Source: Paulownia fortunei (Eukaryota > Streptophyta > Magnoliopsida > Lamiales > Paulowniaceae). Taken from it: a stretch of 64,000 nucleotides of DNA. The notes under the pieces were generated by a model, which saw only the letters and a program-made list of their open reading frames with translations, was not told the origin of the DNA and made no database searches. The DNA lies in the NCBI GenBank assembly GCA_019321725.1, contig CM033116.1:5080642-5144641 (forward strand), read 5' to 3'. The position numbers and the translations under genes were made by a program. Shown here in pieces: positions 47,201 to 59,464 of the stretch (position 1 is its first letter; every line of letters starts with the position of its first letter).

Positions 47201-49161
47201 AACAAACTGCGACTCTACCCGATCGCATTTTTTTTCGGAGGTTAGAGATTTGAAGAAAGCATATTCATCGAAGGAAAGATTTTAATGACAATGTGGAAAA
47301 GTCTAAAAGTTTTTCGAAATTCCGCAATAATCTATACACTTTTAAAAGATGTTGGAAGATTATAAAAAGTTATAAACGATTCTAAAACTTTTCACACAAA
47401 TAGAGAATATTATGAAATATTTCGGAGTATTCAAGAGAACTGGTTCAAATATGTAGAAACACTTAAAGATGTCTAGAAGTATGTAAAAAAGTTAATCTCA
47501 TTTTATCTACTTCTATTTTTGTTGAGTATCAATTTACACCCATATATTCTCATTTTATATCACTTTATCATCTTGTATTCTCATTCTATATCACTTTATT
47601 ATCTTGTACTATCATTTTATATCACTTTACCCCTTTGTACTCTAAAAAAATTAACCAAATTACCATTACCAATTATTTATAATAAAATTACTTTAAAAAG
47701 TTCTAAAATTAATAAACTTGTATTTATATTTTTTTTTTTCAACTTAATTAATAACACTTACCGTTAAATTCATTTGAAATTTTATTATTCTTAAATTTTA
47801 ATAGATATTTTTTATAAATATAATTCTTATTAAATTTATATACCGTACGATATTTTTTATTAACTAATACATTTTACTTATAAATTGTGCTTATCATAAA
47901 TATAAAAAATATATAACATATTTCTAAAAATTATTTTGTTAAATACTAAAATATTAGTAATAAATTTTTCATTGTTAATGGAATTATTAAAAATTCATAA
48001 AAACAATGTTAAATTAAAAAAAATAAAAAATTTAGGTATAATTTAATACTATTAAATAAATTATCCAATAGTCGAATTATCAAAATTTAATAAATACTAT
48101 GTTCTATTTAAAAAAAATCATAGTCATTTTAGTATTTAATTTTATTACTATTTACTTGATTATAAAGATTATTTTTGAATTTAACATATTTTATATGAAC
48201 TTATGATAATTCTATTAAAAATAAAAGATGTATTGCTAATATTCTATGTATTTAGTAAGATGTTATTTAAAAATATTTTTTATATTTTTTATATTTATAT
48301 TGAGTAGAAAATTCATAAATAAAGTGTATTAGCTAATAAAAAATATTCTACTACATACTAATTTAGTAGGAATTATGTTAAATTAAAAAAATAACTATTA
48401 AAATATAAGTATAATAAAATTTTAAATAAATTTAATATCAAATATTAATTAATTAAATTAAAAAAATATTACAATATAAATATAAATTTATTGATTTTAA
48501 AGTAATTTTACTATACATAATATGTAAGGTAATTTGATTATATTTTTTAGAATACAAGGGGCAAAATGAGATAATGAGAATATAAAAACATAAGTGAGAC
48601 AGAATGAGAGTACATGGAAATAAAATAAGATAATTGAAAGTATAATAAAATAAAACAATACTCCAAAATAGATGGAGTAAAGTGGAATTAACCCTATATA
48701 AATTATATAATAGAGAGAGATCTGGAAACATAAAGAAGAGTAGAAAAATTTATAAGAATTACACATTTGTAAATATCTAGTAGAATATGATAGAAATATT
48801 TTTAGAGAGATGTAGAAAGCTTCTTGCAATCGTAGGATGCTTTTTTATCTTAAACACTTGTGTATTTTTATCTTAAACACTTCTTGCTACAACCATCCAT
48901 TGGGGTTGATGGAAAATGTAAATAGGAGATATATGCTCAGTTGTAACCATTGAGTGAAGGATTAAAGCTTCACTCTTACTAAATACTTTTTTATCTTAAA
49001 CACTTGTGTATTTTTTTTAGTCAAATCTTCTCTAATCACTTCAACTCTTTTCTTCACATAGCAAAGCAGCAAGAGCCGGGAAGGAAGAGAAGCTTACTTA
49101 ACTAAGGTGCAAATGGCAGAAAGGAACTACGGCCACACTTATTGAGGGAACTAGTCTTGAC
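47201..49161. mobile_element. 1.96 kb insertion splitting the H2B pseudogene
   Basis: The inserted DNA is flanked by ACTTAGGT (47193-47200) and ACTTAAGT (49162-49169), 7 of 8 bases alike and matching codons 3-4 of H2B, so this is a target-site duplication. Inside, two arms (about 47500-47780 and 48440-48700) are imperfect inverted copies. Both contain 'ctttacccctttgtactc'/'ttttgccccttgtattct', ACCAAATTACC-like and 'aaaattactttaaaa' words. The outermost bases do not form an obvious terminal inverted repeat, so the superfamily is uncertain (8-bp duplication favours hAT, long arms favour a MULE-like or foldback element). No transposase frame is visible. Confidence 0.7.
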
Positions 49162-50560
49162 ACTTAAGTGTCATTTTTGTCACTGGACTTGTTTCTAAAT
49201 GTGGGCTAATGGAAAATTCTCTTTAACGAATAAATGGAGCGGGAAAGGGTAGAGTATTAGAGTTGTTTAAAAACTTTAAATAGAGGAAAAGGAGGAATTT
49301 GATTGATGGAATTGATGTGAACTAATGGTGAGGAACTTGATGGTACTATGTTAAGAATTGATGTGTATTTTGGTTGGCTCAAATTCATAAATATGTATTT
49401 ACAATCCAATTCATTGATTAAGATGAGTATTTGTGGAAGAGATTTTGTTTGGAAGTGTGGGAACATTTGTGTGTGGTTAAGTTTTGTGCATAATTTCAGA
49501 TTTTTTTTACAGAATTTTAAGTTTTTTTGATAAAAAACTCGTCTAAATAACAAAAATTATCATTAGAATCCGTGATTAAATCAATATTATATCGTTACAA
49601 TATTCTAATTAATTTATTAAAATAATATATTTATGTGAGAAGATTATTAGTGAAAATTATGTTATCTAATAATATATATATATATATTAAAAAATATAAA
49701 AAAAGACTTAGTATATTGTAAATTTATCAAAATAAAAATAAAAATAAATTATGAAATAAATTGCTATATAAATAAAAAATTGAATTTTTGTCACATTACT
49801 ATTTATGAAATATATATGTATATAACTTCAACATTCTATAAAAATATTATGTTTTATTCAATTTATTTTTAAAATTTAAAAAAATTTGTTACTATGGGTT
49901 ACTACTGATGATTAAATTATAAGAAATATATTTTTCACCAATCATTTTAATATAATAGTATAGGTTTCAATTAGGTGCAAAAGGTAAGCTCTTCATATCT
50001 AACAAAACTGATTTTTTTAACTAGTTAACAGGTTATGATTTTTTCTAATATATTCTATTTATATTATTATACGTCACTGAATTGAAATCACTTTTGGTCT
50101 TGATTTAAAGACACGCTTGACAACCCAAGTTAGAATCAATATGTATTTAAATGCAACTAATATTTTGTAAAAGTTAAAAATTGCAGTTTTTGGCCAAATC
50201 ACTATTTGACAAAATCATTTCTTTTAAAATTATTTTTTTTATTGTAAAAATCAATTAGGCTGAAATCAATTCTTGTAAAATCAATTTTCCAAAAAATAGG
50301 CCAAACTCACCCTTAAAATAAAATTCATCCGCACATCTTGTTTCCCCCATGAACAACAATATATTGCTGCAGTGAAAGACATCAATTGGGAAAAGTAGGT
50401 TAGTATGTACACAGTGGTTCTAATATTTTGAAGAGAGAATAAATGAGATTTTAAGGGTCCATAGTCTTCTTTACATAATGAAAAAGTATTGGTAATATTT
50501 TACTTTATTGATAATTATTTAACTATGGCCAATGAAACATAATTTAAGTAGAAAAGTTAA

Positions 50561-50955
50561 GGCTTTGTTTGGTTTTATTTTCAGTTATTTTAAGAAAAAT
50601 ATTTTGAGATAATATATTTTGATGGTGAGATTGGAGAATATGTACAAAATAAAAATATATTTGGATATTTTATTGAAAACAAATGATATGATTTATTTTG
50701 GGGGACATCTTTTACTTAAATATTTTGTTAATATTATTTATTGTAGTTAATGAGATATACTTTCAATTTTAAATATCTTATTAATATTGTTTTGTTGTAG
50801 TTAGTAGGGGCATAATATGATATATGTTATTTAAATATTATAATAGATGATTAATATTTTTTGAAAATGAAAATATCATTTTCAAAAATATAAATAGTAA
50901 ATATATTTTTATTTCTAGAGAAAAAAAAAATGGTAGAATGAAAGCAAACAAAGCC
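50561..50955. mobile_element. PIF/Harbinger (Tourist)-type MITE in duplication copy 2
   Basis: A 395-bp element with TAA on each side (50558-50560, 50956-50958) and clear inverted ends: GGCTTTGTTTGGTTTTATTT at the left, CAAACAAAGCC at the right. This copy keeps the Tourist consensus better than its partner at 45510-45905. Confidence 0.82.
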
Positions 50956-51430
50956 TAAGCTATCCAAGATTACGAAGTCTTGTGTTGGAATCCCACAAAA
51001 AAAATATAGTATTTTCTACTTAGTACTTAGATTTATAGTAGTTTGTTGATTGGTTGATTGTTGGTAGTTATTATTGTAAATTGTTGATTGATAATTAGAA
51101 AAATTCTTGTCCCTTTGGGTTTTGCCAAACCCAAGTCAATTAAGTGGTCAGTGAATTGAACTTGTCATACAAGTAGATGTACACTTTAAAAAGGATGATT
51201 AATCATAAATAGCAACTGTTACTACATGTGCATGTGATTAATTAGATGTGGTAAAACTTATTTTGAGTAGGAATTTTGAATAATTAATTATTACAGATAC
51301 TCCTAATAAATGATATTGCAGTCATTTCACTTAAATAATAATTAATTATCATGGGTATATTAAGTTAGTTGCAGTGGAACAATATGATCCATTATTACAT
51401 CAAGTCAGCGAGAATGTGACAACAATTTAA

Positions 51431-53034
51431 TGGCAAAATTACAAAACTCATCCTATATATGATCCATTATATTTAGTCTTTTATTTTTGAAATCATTAAT
51501 TTATATTAATTTTTAAAAAATTATAATTTTACTTCGATTTTAATCAAAAAATTCAATTTCTTCGAAAATTGACGACTTTGCACAGGAATTTGATTCATTG
51601 GCTTAAAATTTAGAAATTTTTATATTTTGGAGGGAAAATTAGTAATGAGGTAGTTATGTAACAATGATTTGGACAAAATGGGAGAAAAAATTTATATTCT
51701 TGCCAAGTGGATATAATTTTTTTTATTAATAGTTTCTTTCATATTTATTAAAATAATAAAATTTAATATTTGAAAACTAGAAAATATATGTAATTCAAAC
51801 TTTAAATAAATAAAAATAAAAAATAGTTTAGATAATAAAATTTAACATATCTATATTCAAAATATAATAAACAATATGAAAAAACTATTTAATGATATAT
51901 TTATATTATTTATTAGTTGACAAGAAAAAACTAGTATAAATTTAATATAGCTACGAAATTTTTTAATTTAAATAGTTTTTCAAAAATATAAATAATTTAA
52001 GTTTTATTTATAGAAATAGAAAAATGATGTTAATAAAATTTTATAATAATAAAAATATATTTAATAATTAAAAGATTTACTTAAATAAGTTTTTAAATTA
52101 TTTATATATAAATAATTTAAAATAATTACAGAAAATAAAAAAAATTGTTAATAAAAGCTTAAAGTTTGCTCATTATATCGCATAGCACTAAATAATGTTA
52201 ATAGAATTTCAAATTTAATAATTTAAATATTAAAAGATTTTTTTAATATATATATATAATTATATATTATATCTAAATTATCCTTTATCACTTATAAAAT
52301 ATAAAACAAACTAAAAAATTAAAAAAAAATCATCTTCCTCAACCAAGCCCCATGCCCCACCCCACCCCACCCCAAAGCCCATCTCCAAACCAGTGAACCC
52401 CCTTCTTCCACCCTGAACCACCGTCCCCTTTCCTGTCTCCTCGATTCGCTTTGCTTGTCGCCCACCATTACACCCCCAAATCTCTGTAACATACACACAC
52501 ATATATTTACATATATATATATAACTATATATATAATTTTAGATGATGGGTTTTGGAGATGTGAAGGAGTGAGAGCCAGCAGGGGAGGCGGGTTTGGGTG
52601 GTATTGATGGTGGGTTTTGGGTTGGGCGGGGGGAGCGGGGGGAGCGGGGGAAGGGAGAAGGGAAAGAAGATGGGTTTTGGGGTGGGGAAGAAGGTGATTC
52701 TTTTATATATATATATATATAATTTATTTTACATATTGTTAATTATGAAAGGTGTGTTGCATTTTTTACTTTACAAGTTAATATCTTTATTTTATTTTAT
52801 TTTTTGTCTAGATTATTGCCATATCCTCAATTTTCTATTCAAAACATAATTTTTTTTTAATTTTAGTTAATCTAAGTAAATTCTAACTAATTTTTTTGCC
52901 AATTCAGTAATTTTTGATAAAATCAAATTAAAATTATGATTTTTCGAAAGTCAATGCATATAAATCGATAATTAAAAAATAAAAAAATTAAAATACTGTA
53001 CATGTCAACGAGGATGAATTTTATAATTCTGCCA
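51431..53034. mobile_element. inverted-repeat element with paired C-rich and G-rich core
   Basis: The ends are inverted repeats matching at 21 of 24 bases (begins TGGCAAAATTACAAAACTCA at 51431; right end 53011-53034). The similarity extends inward for over 100 bases ('tttattttt', 'aattataattttacttcgat' and counterparts). The centre has a C-rich block (about 52325-52480) and a G-rich block (about 52545-52700) around a TA-rich spacer. The short frames over these blocks are low-complexity and probably not genes. I could not find a target-site duplication. Confidence 0.6.
52598..52697 (+). other. G-quadruplex-prone G-rich tract
   Basis: A 100-base stretch with more than eight runs of three to six G separated by 1-6 bases (for example GGGTTGGGCGGGGGGAGCGG). 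On the other strand, 52341-52379 has five C4/C5-type runs (minus-strand G-runs). Both satisfy the usual G3+N1-7 quadruplex pattern. Confidence 0.7.
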
Positions 53035-55640
53035 CAGTCTGATTGTGCATATTATTGAAATTAGTTGTGCATGTAGTAGGATTGTCAACAAATTCAAGTC
53101 AGTTGGAAGCTCGGCTTGATATAATTTGAAGTTGCGCTTTAGCCTCATGACCTAAAAGTTAGGGATTTTAATTTGAATTTAAGCAATTATGCCAAGTGTC
53201 CATGAAGATGTGATTGATTTGAATTGGGTTTGGTCTTGTACTAGAAATTTTAAGGACAATATAGTGCATTTGAGTTAGGAAAAAAAAAAAACCTTAATTT
53301 TTTTGGAATAATTACAAGTTGAAGATGCATTAGATTTTTATTTTATTTATTATAGAGATAATTGGTGTTCTACCTTAGTGAATTTGAGTTTAATTATTTG
53401 TCAATATAGAATGGATAAAATTTGATTTTTATTATTTGAAAGTGTAATGAGATTGTTAGTTTTTTTTTTATTTGGTAATTTAAATTACTTTTATTTATTG
53501 TACTAAAATAGAATTGAAAAATTGGACCAACCTGAACTCGACTTGAAACTCGCATGAATTTTCAAACCAACCTATATTTTCAAATATGTTTTTTAGTTAA
53601 ATACTTCTACAACAAAACCACCTCCATTAATCTACTTGTAGATGTTGAAACATTAATGAAAAAGTTTCTTCAAGAAAGTGATTATATGCAAGTGAAAAAT
53701 CATATGTACAAATCCAAAAGAAAAGTAAAGTGATAAATGGTAATAAACACCAAAAGTTGAGCAAACGTGAGGACTCTGCAGTTATCCTTAACATGATCAG
53801 AAAGTTGCTTATTTTTTTTTCCCTCGGATAAGAGTGTTGGCATGAAAATAACCTTCAATTCAATTCCTACTGTTAGAGATTTTGTACAATGTCAAATACG
53901 CGTGGTTGTACAATGTTTTTATGGGGATAATTATGTAGACATTATCTCGACTACAGTGAAAATATAGAAATTATTTTTATTATTATAATTATATTGATAT
54001 GATATTTTTACTATGGATCTATCCTTTTAATTTTTTATTTTTTTTGATAATTTAGATGTCTACGCTTGAGTTGATTAATTTTGGGGTGAACGTTATTCCC
54101 TTTTGGTTCGACCATCAGATAAATGCTAGTGTGGTGTGATAATAACTTATACATATTCAAAATGAACATTCGATACGTTAACTTTTGCAAGCACATCCAC
54201 AAATAATCAAATTGCTCCATGCGGGGATTCGAACTATCAATCATCTTATTCGAACTATCAATCATCATATTATGCACAAATGTTTTACTGCGCAATTTCA
54301 AGCGGAGGCCTTTTTCAATTTTTTTGGCATCACTAAAAAAAAGCACTGAAATGCCAACTTTACCCTTGGCGACTTGGTCCTCACTTTTGACCAATTTTCC
54401 GAACAAAAATGCTCCCATGAACCTAGATGTCATTATCAAATATAGCAAGGGGTGTTCTGTAATATTATGTCAAAATGTGAATATGACCATGCAATTTTAT
54501 ATTATTTATACCCCTTTTTTTTAATAATCTATTGTTATATAATTATTAGTTGTTTTATCTATATTCGTTAAGTCAGATTGTTTGGTTACATAAGGATTTG
54601 AAGATAAATTATTTGAAAGCACACAATTTTTTAAACTAAAATATAAATATTTTTAATTACAATGTTTTCAAATAAGGAAGCTGTTAAATGTAATTATTCT
54701 TAATTCTTAATTATTTTTTAGTTATGCTATTTTAAAAGATTTTAAAGATTGTACGTCTAATTTTAGGGGTTTGAAAACACTGCAAACCTTCTCTTGTACA
54801 GGTACCTTCAATTTTTTTCTATATTCTTTAATTGAAATAAAATTGGAAAATAACTATGAATTATTTTTAGCTAATCAAATAATTAATAATTAATTTTTGT
54901 TACCAATTAATAATTAATTGTTGATTTTTAACTACTGAAATAAATAATAATCAAATAAGTAATAATTTATTATTTCTGAGGTTGAACTAATCATTAATAT
55001 TAATTAGTGACTAAAGAAATAACTTAATCATGATGAAATATATGAATAACCAAGCAAAAATTTAAATAGAATAAGAAATACAAATATAAAATTTATTATT
55101 CCTCATTATTTTTCTTTTCTATTTCCCTTCTTTTTCTTTCATCTTCAATTTTTTTTATTTTTTTTGGTTCCTTCTTCCGCAACGCAACCTACCCTACCCC
55201 ACGTTCATTCTGCAACCCAACTTACCCACCATCACCAAGCCCCAATACCCAAGTCACGCACCAAACCCTGCCATCCAGAAAACAGCTGCGCGCCCTACCA
55301 ACCAGCCAACCACAATAAACCGCTCCCAAATATTTCTATATTTGAGGAGAGAGGAGAGAGCAAAAAAATCGGGATTTTTTTTGTACTTTGAAATTTTTAT
55401 ATAAAAGGATATAAAACTAAGGATGATAGTTAAAAGGGTTCAAATCCAAACCATAATAAATCTATTCTATTTAGAGTGGGTCTAAACCCGATTAAATGAG
55501 TTCGAAGTGGGTAACGGATTTATATGCTTACTTTATTTATTTATTTACCTTGATAGGTTTGAGCACGTCCCATTATATATGTAATAAATATATATACATA
55601 TATACACATACATTGTAATCTCAATTCATTCAAATCATCT
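53035..55640. other. AT-rich spacer with a short C-rich island
   Basis: No gene recognised. From 54230 to 54260 there is a short local duplication (TTCGAACTATCAATCATC twice, about 20 bases apart). At about 55165-55330 a C/A-rich island with 'cctaccctaccccac' and 'accaaccagccaacca' interrupts AT-rich DNA. It resembles the C-rich cores elsewhere but has no visible inverted ends. Confidence 0.4.
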
Positions 55641-55799
55641 TGTAGTGCTTGTAGATATTAAAAATTTATAGTCAATTATGCATTGAGATGTGTAATATAT
55701 TTTTATTTATTAATTTTATATTTTTATTTATTTTTGGAATATTATTGATTTTTATAATTAAATAAGATATTTAATTTATAGAGTTAAATATTTTCATAT

Positions 55800-57125
55800 T
55801 ATTATATTTTGGCAATAAAGATTGTGTCTTGGAGATTATGGAAGTGAATATCAATATTTTGATAATTCAAATCACATCTTGTGATTAAGATAATAAATGT
55901 CTATCAAATTATGAAAGACCAATAAAATCTTCCCATATCACCAAGTAAAAATGGCAAAAGTCTTCTTCCTACAAGTATAAATAGGGGTCATTTTCAACAT
56001 TTTAAACACAAGTTGAAAAGAAGAAGAAGTGCAAGCAAGAAAGGTGTTAAATGAAGTTATTTCAAGGCGTTCGTCGTGGATCTCATTTATCTCAACTCAA
56101 GTCCATCAAATTCAAGGAGTCCACGATATTCAAGGCGAAAATCAAGACGTTCGTCGCGAATCTCATCAAATTATGACGTTTAATTCGAGATTAAGTTGTT
56201 AAACAGTCGAATTAACGTTATTGAAAATCAAGTCAATCTTGGAGGAGATCGGATGATCAATTCCATAAAAAAATTACCAAATTCACAAAGTCAACATTCT
56301 TGAAAAGAAGAATAAGAGAATCAATGGAGATTGTATCTACATATTTTCAATAAATTCAATAAAACTTTATTTATACTATTTTTCTTGTTTGTAATTTTTG
56401 CAGACAACAAAATTTGTATTACAAATTTCTGGCACGCTTAGTAGGACCATCTCTACCTCTCATCTTTTCTTTTTAAATCAAGTTCGAAGTTCAAATGGAG
56501 ATGAAGGACAATAACTCCAACTTCACAAATGTCAAATTTCTTATGTTGAGGCATGAGGGGGCAAAATAAGATGATATTTTGTTGAGTTCTGAAGCCACTA
56601 CTCCAAAATACAAGCATTGAGAGGCAAAAAAAGATGGTGTTTTGTTGAGCCATGAAGGAACCACTACAAAATACAAGTATAAATGGGTAAGACAAGATAT
56701 TGTGTTGTCGAGCCATGAAGCCACTACTCCAAAATACAAGCATGAGGGGGAAGAGAAGATGGTATTTTGTCGAATCACGAAGCCACCACCCCAAAATACA
56801 AGCATGAGGGGTCAAGAGAATATGGTATTTTGACATTGCCAATCAAATTTCCACTAAAGTTGGGGCAAAGCAAGAAATAGAAGTTGCGGAGAAAGAGTTG
56901 TTGAATCCAATGAATCCAACTACGATGCTCGAATCTGCTACAAGCTCGAATTTTGAAGTTGCAACAGTCATGATGGTCCAAACTACTTCAATAGAAGAGC
57001 AAATTGCAAATTTGATGAAAGCTGTTGAGGAACTCACGAAGCATATTCAAGAACAAGACTCTCAAATCACGAAGTTAATGAACAAAGTGGACAATGCTGA
57101 TACTGGTCGCCTAATGAGCGAGTTC
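55800..57125 (+). mobile_element. LTR-retrotransposon remnant (5' LTR end, leader and gag start)
   Basis: From about 55800 the sequence looks like an LTR: a TATA-like TATAAATAGGGG (near 55977), a leader, AATAAA signals (56348-56370) and an end near 56429. It is followed directly by a primer-binding-site-like TGGCACGCTTAGTAGGACCA (56430-56449). Next is an untranslated/gag leader with a ~62-bp tandem array (56530-56830). An open frame from about 56830 to 57110 encodes 'TTSIEEQIANLMKAVEEL' and 'HIQEQDSQITKLMNKVDNAD', a coiled-coil segment I recognise from plant Ty3-type gag polyproteins. After about 57125 the frame departs from gag. No protease, RT or integrase remains, and no 3' LTR was found. 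Confidence 0.7.
56530..56830. repeat. ~62-bp tandem array, about 4.5 units
   Basis: Units contain 'gaagccactactccaaaata', 'caagcatgagggg' and 'agatggtattttgt', recurring at 56573, 56632, 56693, 56755 and 56816 (approximate). Both strands give repetitive frames here; these are artefacts of the array. Confidence 0.85.
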
Positions 57126-57183
57126 AACTGGTTGGATTTGCTGGATTTCGAGTCCAGGGCAGAAAGAGGCAAGTTCTTAAATG

Positions 57184-57981
57184 AGGTGGGCGAGTCTCGA
57201 GTCCAATTTTTTTTGGGCGGGTCGGATCTTGGATTTAATCAAACCTATTCTATTCCCTCCCACTATTTTTTTGGGTCAGAAAACATTAACATGGAGTGTT
57301 AGTGTAATTATGTAAATAATATGGTAGTTTTAAATTTATAATATATTGCACGGGATGTTTATGTAATTATTTTATTTTTATTAGTTTGAATATATCTTTA
57401 AATTAAAAACAAGAAATGTAGTTGATCATCCATGAGTATTGAATGACTACATCAACTAAAATATTAAAATATTAGAAAATAGAGATATTAAATATTTAAT
57501 ATTTTTATTACACCCCTCACAGGCAAATAGATATTAAATATTTCTAGTATGTCCATGTAGGCGGTATTCTTTTTTTATAATGGGTAGTTGTAATATTTGA
57601 ATCTAAGACCTCTTGTTTGGCCTACTATAATAGGATTAGCTTATTTAAAAATTTAGAGGTGATTGGTATGTAGGAATAGTGTTAGATAAAAATGAAATAG
57701 ATTTAGAAATGAAATAATTATGAGAAATATATTTAGAAATGAAATGATGATGGAAAATAAATAATATATGAGTACAACATTTCTATACTTGATATGTATA
57801 AGTAATGAGAAAAATCATCATTTCTTGTTTGATTTCAATCACATGATTCGTAATTATAAAATTTTAGTAGTAATTGATAATTTTTTTAATGACCAAATTA
57901 TCATTCAGTAAAAAAAAATTAAAATAAAATTATTATTCAATATGTTTTAGATAAATAAGTATGTTACCGTTTTAGTGTTAA

Positions 57982-58012
<31 letters not shown>

Positions 58013-58620
58013 CAAATAAAATCTTACATTCATATAAATATTCTGTTAATACAAAATAAAATGTTAGATTTTTTGTGTTTGTCTAGTTTTATTAAGGATA
58101 ATAATGAGTTTGAATAAAATCACTACCTGCCTTGCCTCGCACCAGCTCCACCCTACCTTGCTTGGCATAGATTTTGAAACCACAAACTGGTCTCGAGTTT
58201 TAATTTTCAAACCCAAGCCTATATGTATATATGACAAAACATGTACACATGTCACATATATACTCATATATAAAATATAAACATAATAATCTTATAAATT
58301 AAAAACTAAAATAATAAATAGTTAACTATATAAATGTCATAAAATGATTTAATAGTTTTATCAAATACTTTTGTTAAGTTTATAAGAATAATTTTGTCAA
58401 TGAATAAAATATACCTATTACATGACTGATTCATAATAGTTAAACTCATAGAAATGAAAAGAATCACTAATCCCATATTTTTTGGAATGAGATCATTCCT
58501 ATTCTAATGGAAATAAAATTTAAAATTTAAAATTATACTAATCATGTAATTATAAATGAACTTGTGAACGTTCATTTCATTCCACTCAATTCCTACGTCC
58601 AATTCATGTCATAAAGTATT
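57184..58620. repeat. MITE-like and low-complexity DNA
   Basis: A 'gggcgggtcggatcttgg' block (about 57218-57236) and a 'ccttgcctcgcaccagctcc' block (about 58131-58160) look like subterminal GC-rich parts of a non-autonomous element. A (TA)n run occupies 57985-58012. From about 57650 to 58610 repeated 'gaaatgaaat' and 'ggaatgagatcattcc' words suggest another MITE. Boundaries are not resolved; no gene is seen up to 59460. Confidence 0.35.
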
Positions 58621-59464
58621 AGAGAAGAGGGCAATGAGGCTCATGTAAAAATCTCAGGCACACACCTAACCCTCAAGCTGATTTTTGTTGCTTTATTGCT
58701 GTGATCTCCTATCTTTGTGAAGGAAAAAATTCACAAGATGCCTGTAGAATTAAGGAAAATGATACATATATAGCACTACGTTAATTGTAATTATCTTCCT
58801 GAGATGATATGCAAAGTCATTCAATGCACTCTTTTATAAAAGTTTCAGATTCACACATGCAAAACTATGGCTTTTGAACGTATGGAACCTGCCCGAGTTT
58901 GTGTCAGATGGGTAATAAGAGATTTTGTCGATCTTTTCTTCTTCATCTTATGTTGTGGACCGATATTCCAGGCTACGTTGTACATTTATCAAGTTTCTGT
59001 ACATGATCCTTCTTTGGATTTTATAAAAATTTGAATTTACCCGAGAAAAAAAAGAAAGAAAAAAAGATACATTTGACACAGTGCAAGAAGACAATAACTA
59101 GATTGAAGTCGTGTTGTCGCCGCAAGTACAAGTGGTGAGTGTAAAAGAATTCTACACAAACGCGACTCTCGTTACAGGGTTATTCTATATTTTAGGAATT
59201 TAATAAAAACAGCAGCGCAATAATAAGCTTGTGTGTGTAGAATTCTTTTACACCTCATGAAGTATACTATATATTTAATGATCGTAAGCCCCTATGGCAG
59301 TATTCCACAAAGATTCGAACTTGGAAAAGTACCTATGAACTATAGCAAGCCAACAAAATTAAATCTACGTACTAAAACATTGCATTGAAATTTACAGCAC
59401 AGATGAAGATTAAGCTGCCTATTAGTGGTCCAGGGGAAAATTTTGATTACCTGCTTTCATCCAG

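Larger units (their letters stand above)
46199..51282. repeat. segmental tandem duplication, copy 2 (expanded by two insertions)
   Basis: Copy 2 is 5.1 kb instead of 2.8 kb because of two extra blocks absent from copy 1: about 46448-46785 (AT-rich, 0.33 kb, replacing the last ~25 bases of H2B coding sequence) and 47201-49161 (1.96 kb). Outside these, it follows copy 1 to the right end (GGTAAAACTTATTTTGAGTA near 51250). It contains the H2B pseudogene. Confidence 0.88.

Noticed and set aside
52311..52849. Gly-rich frames over the G-rich and C-rich blocks
   Set aside because: Composition-driven. They lie inside an inverted-repeat element with no conserved domain.
56453..56842. 129-codon minus-strand frame with repeated motifs
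   Set aside because: It is the 62-bp tandem array of the gag leader read on the other strand.
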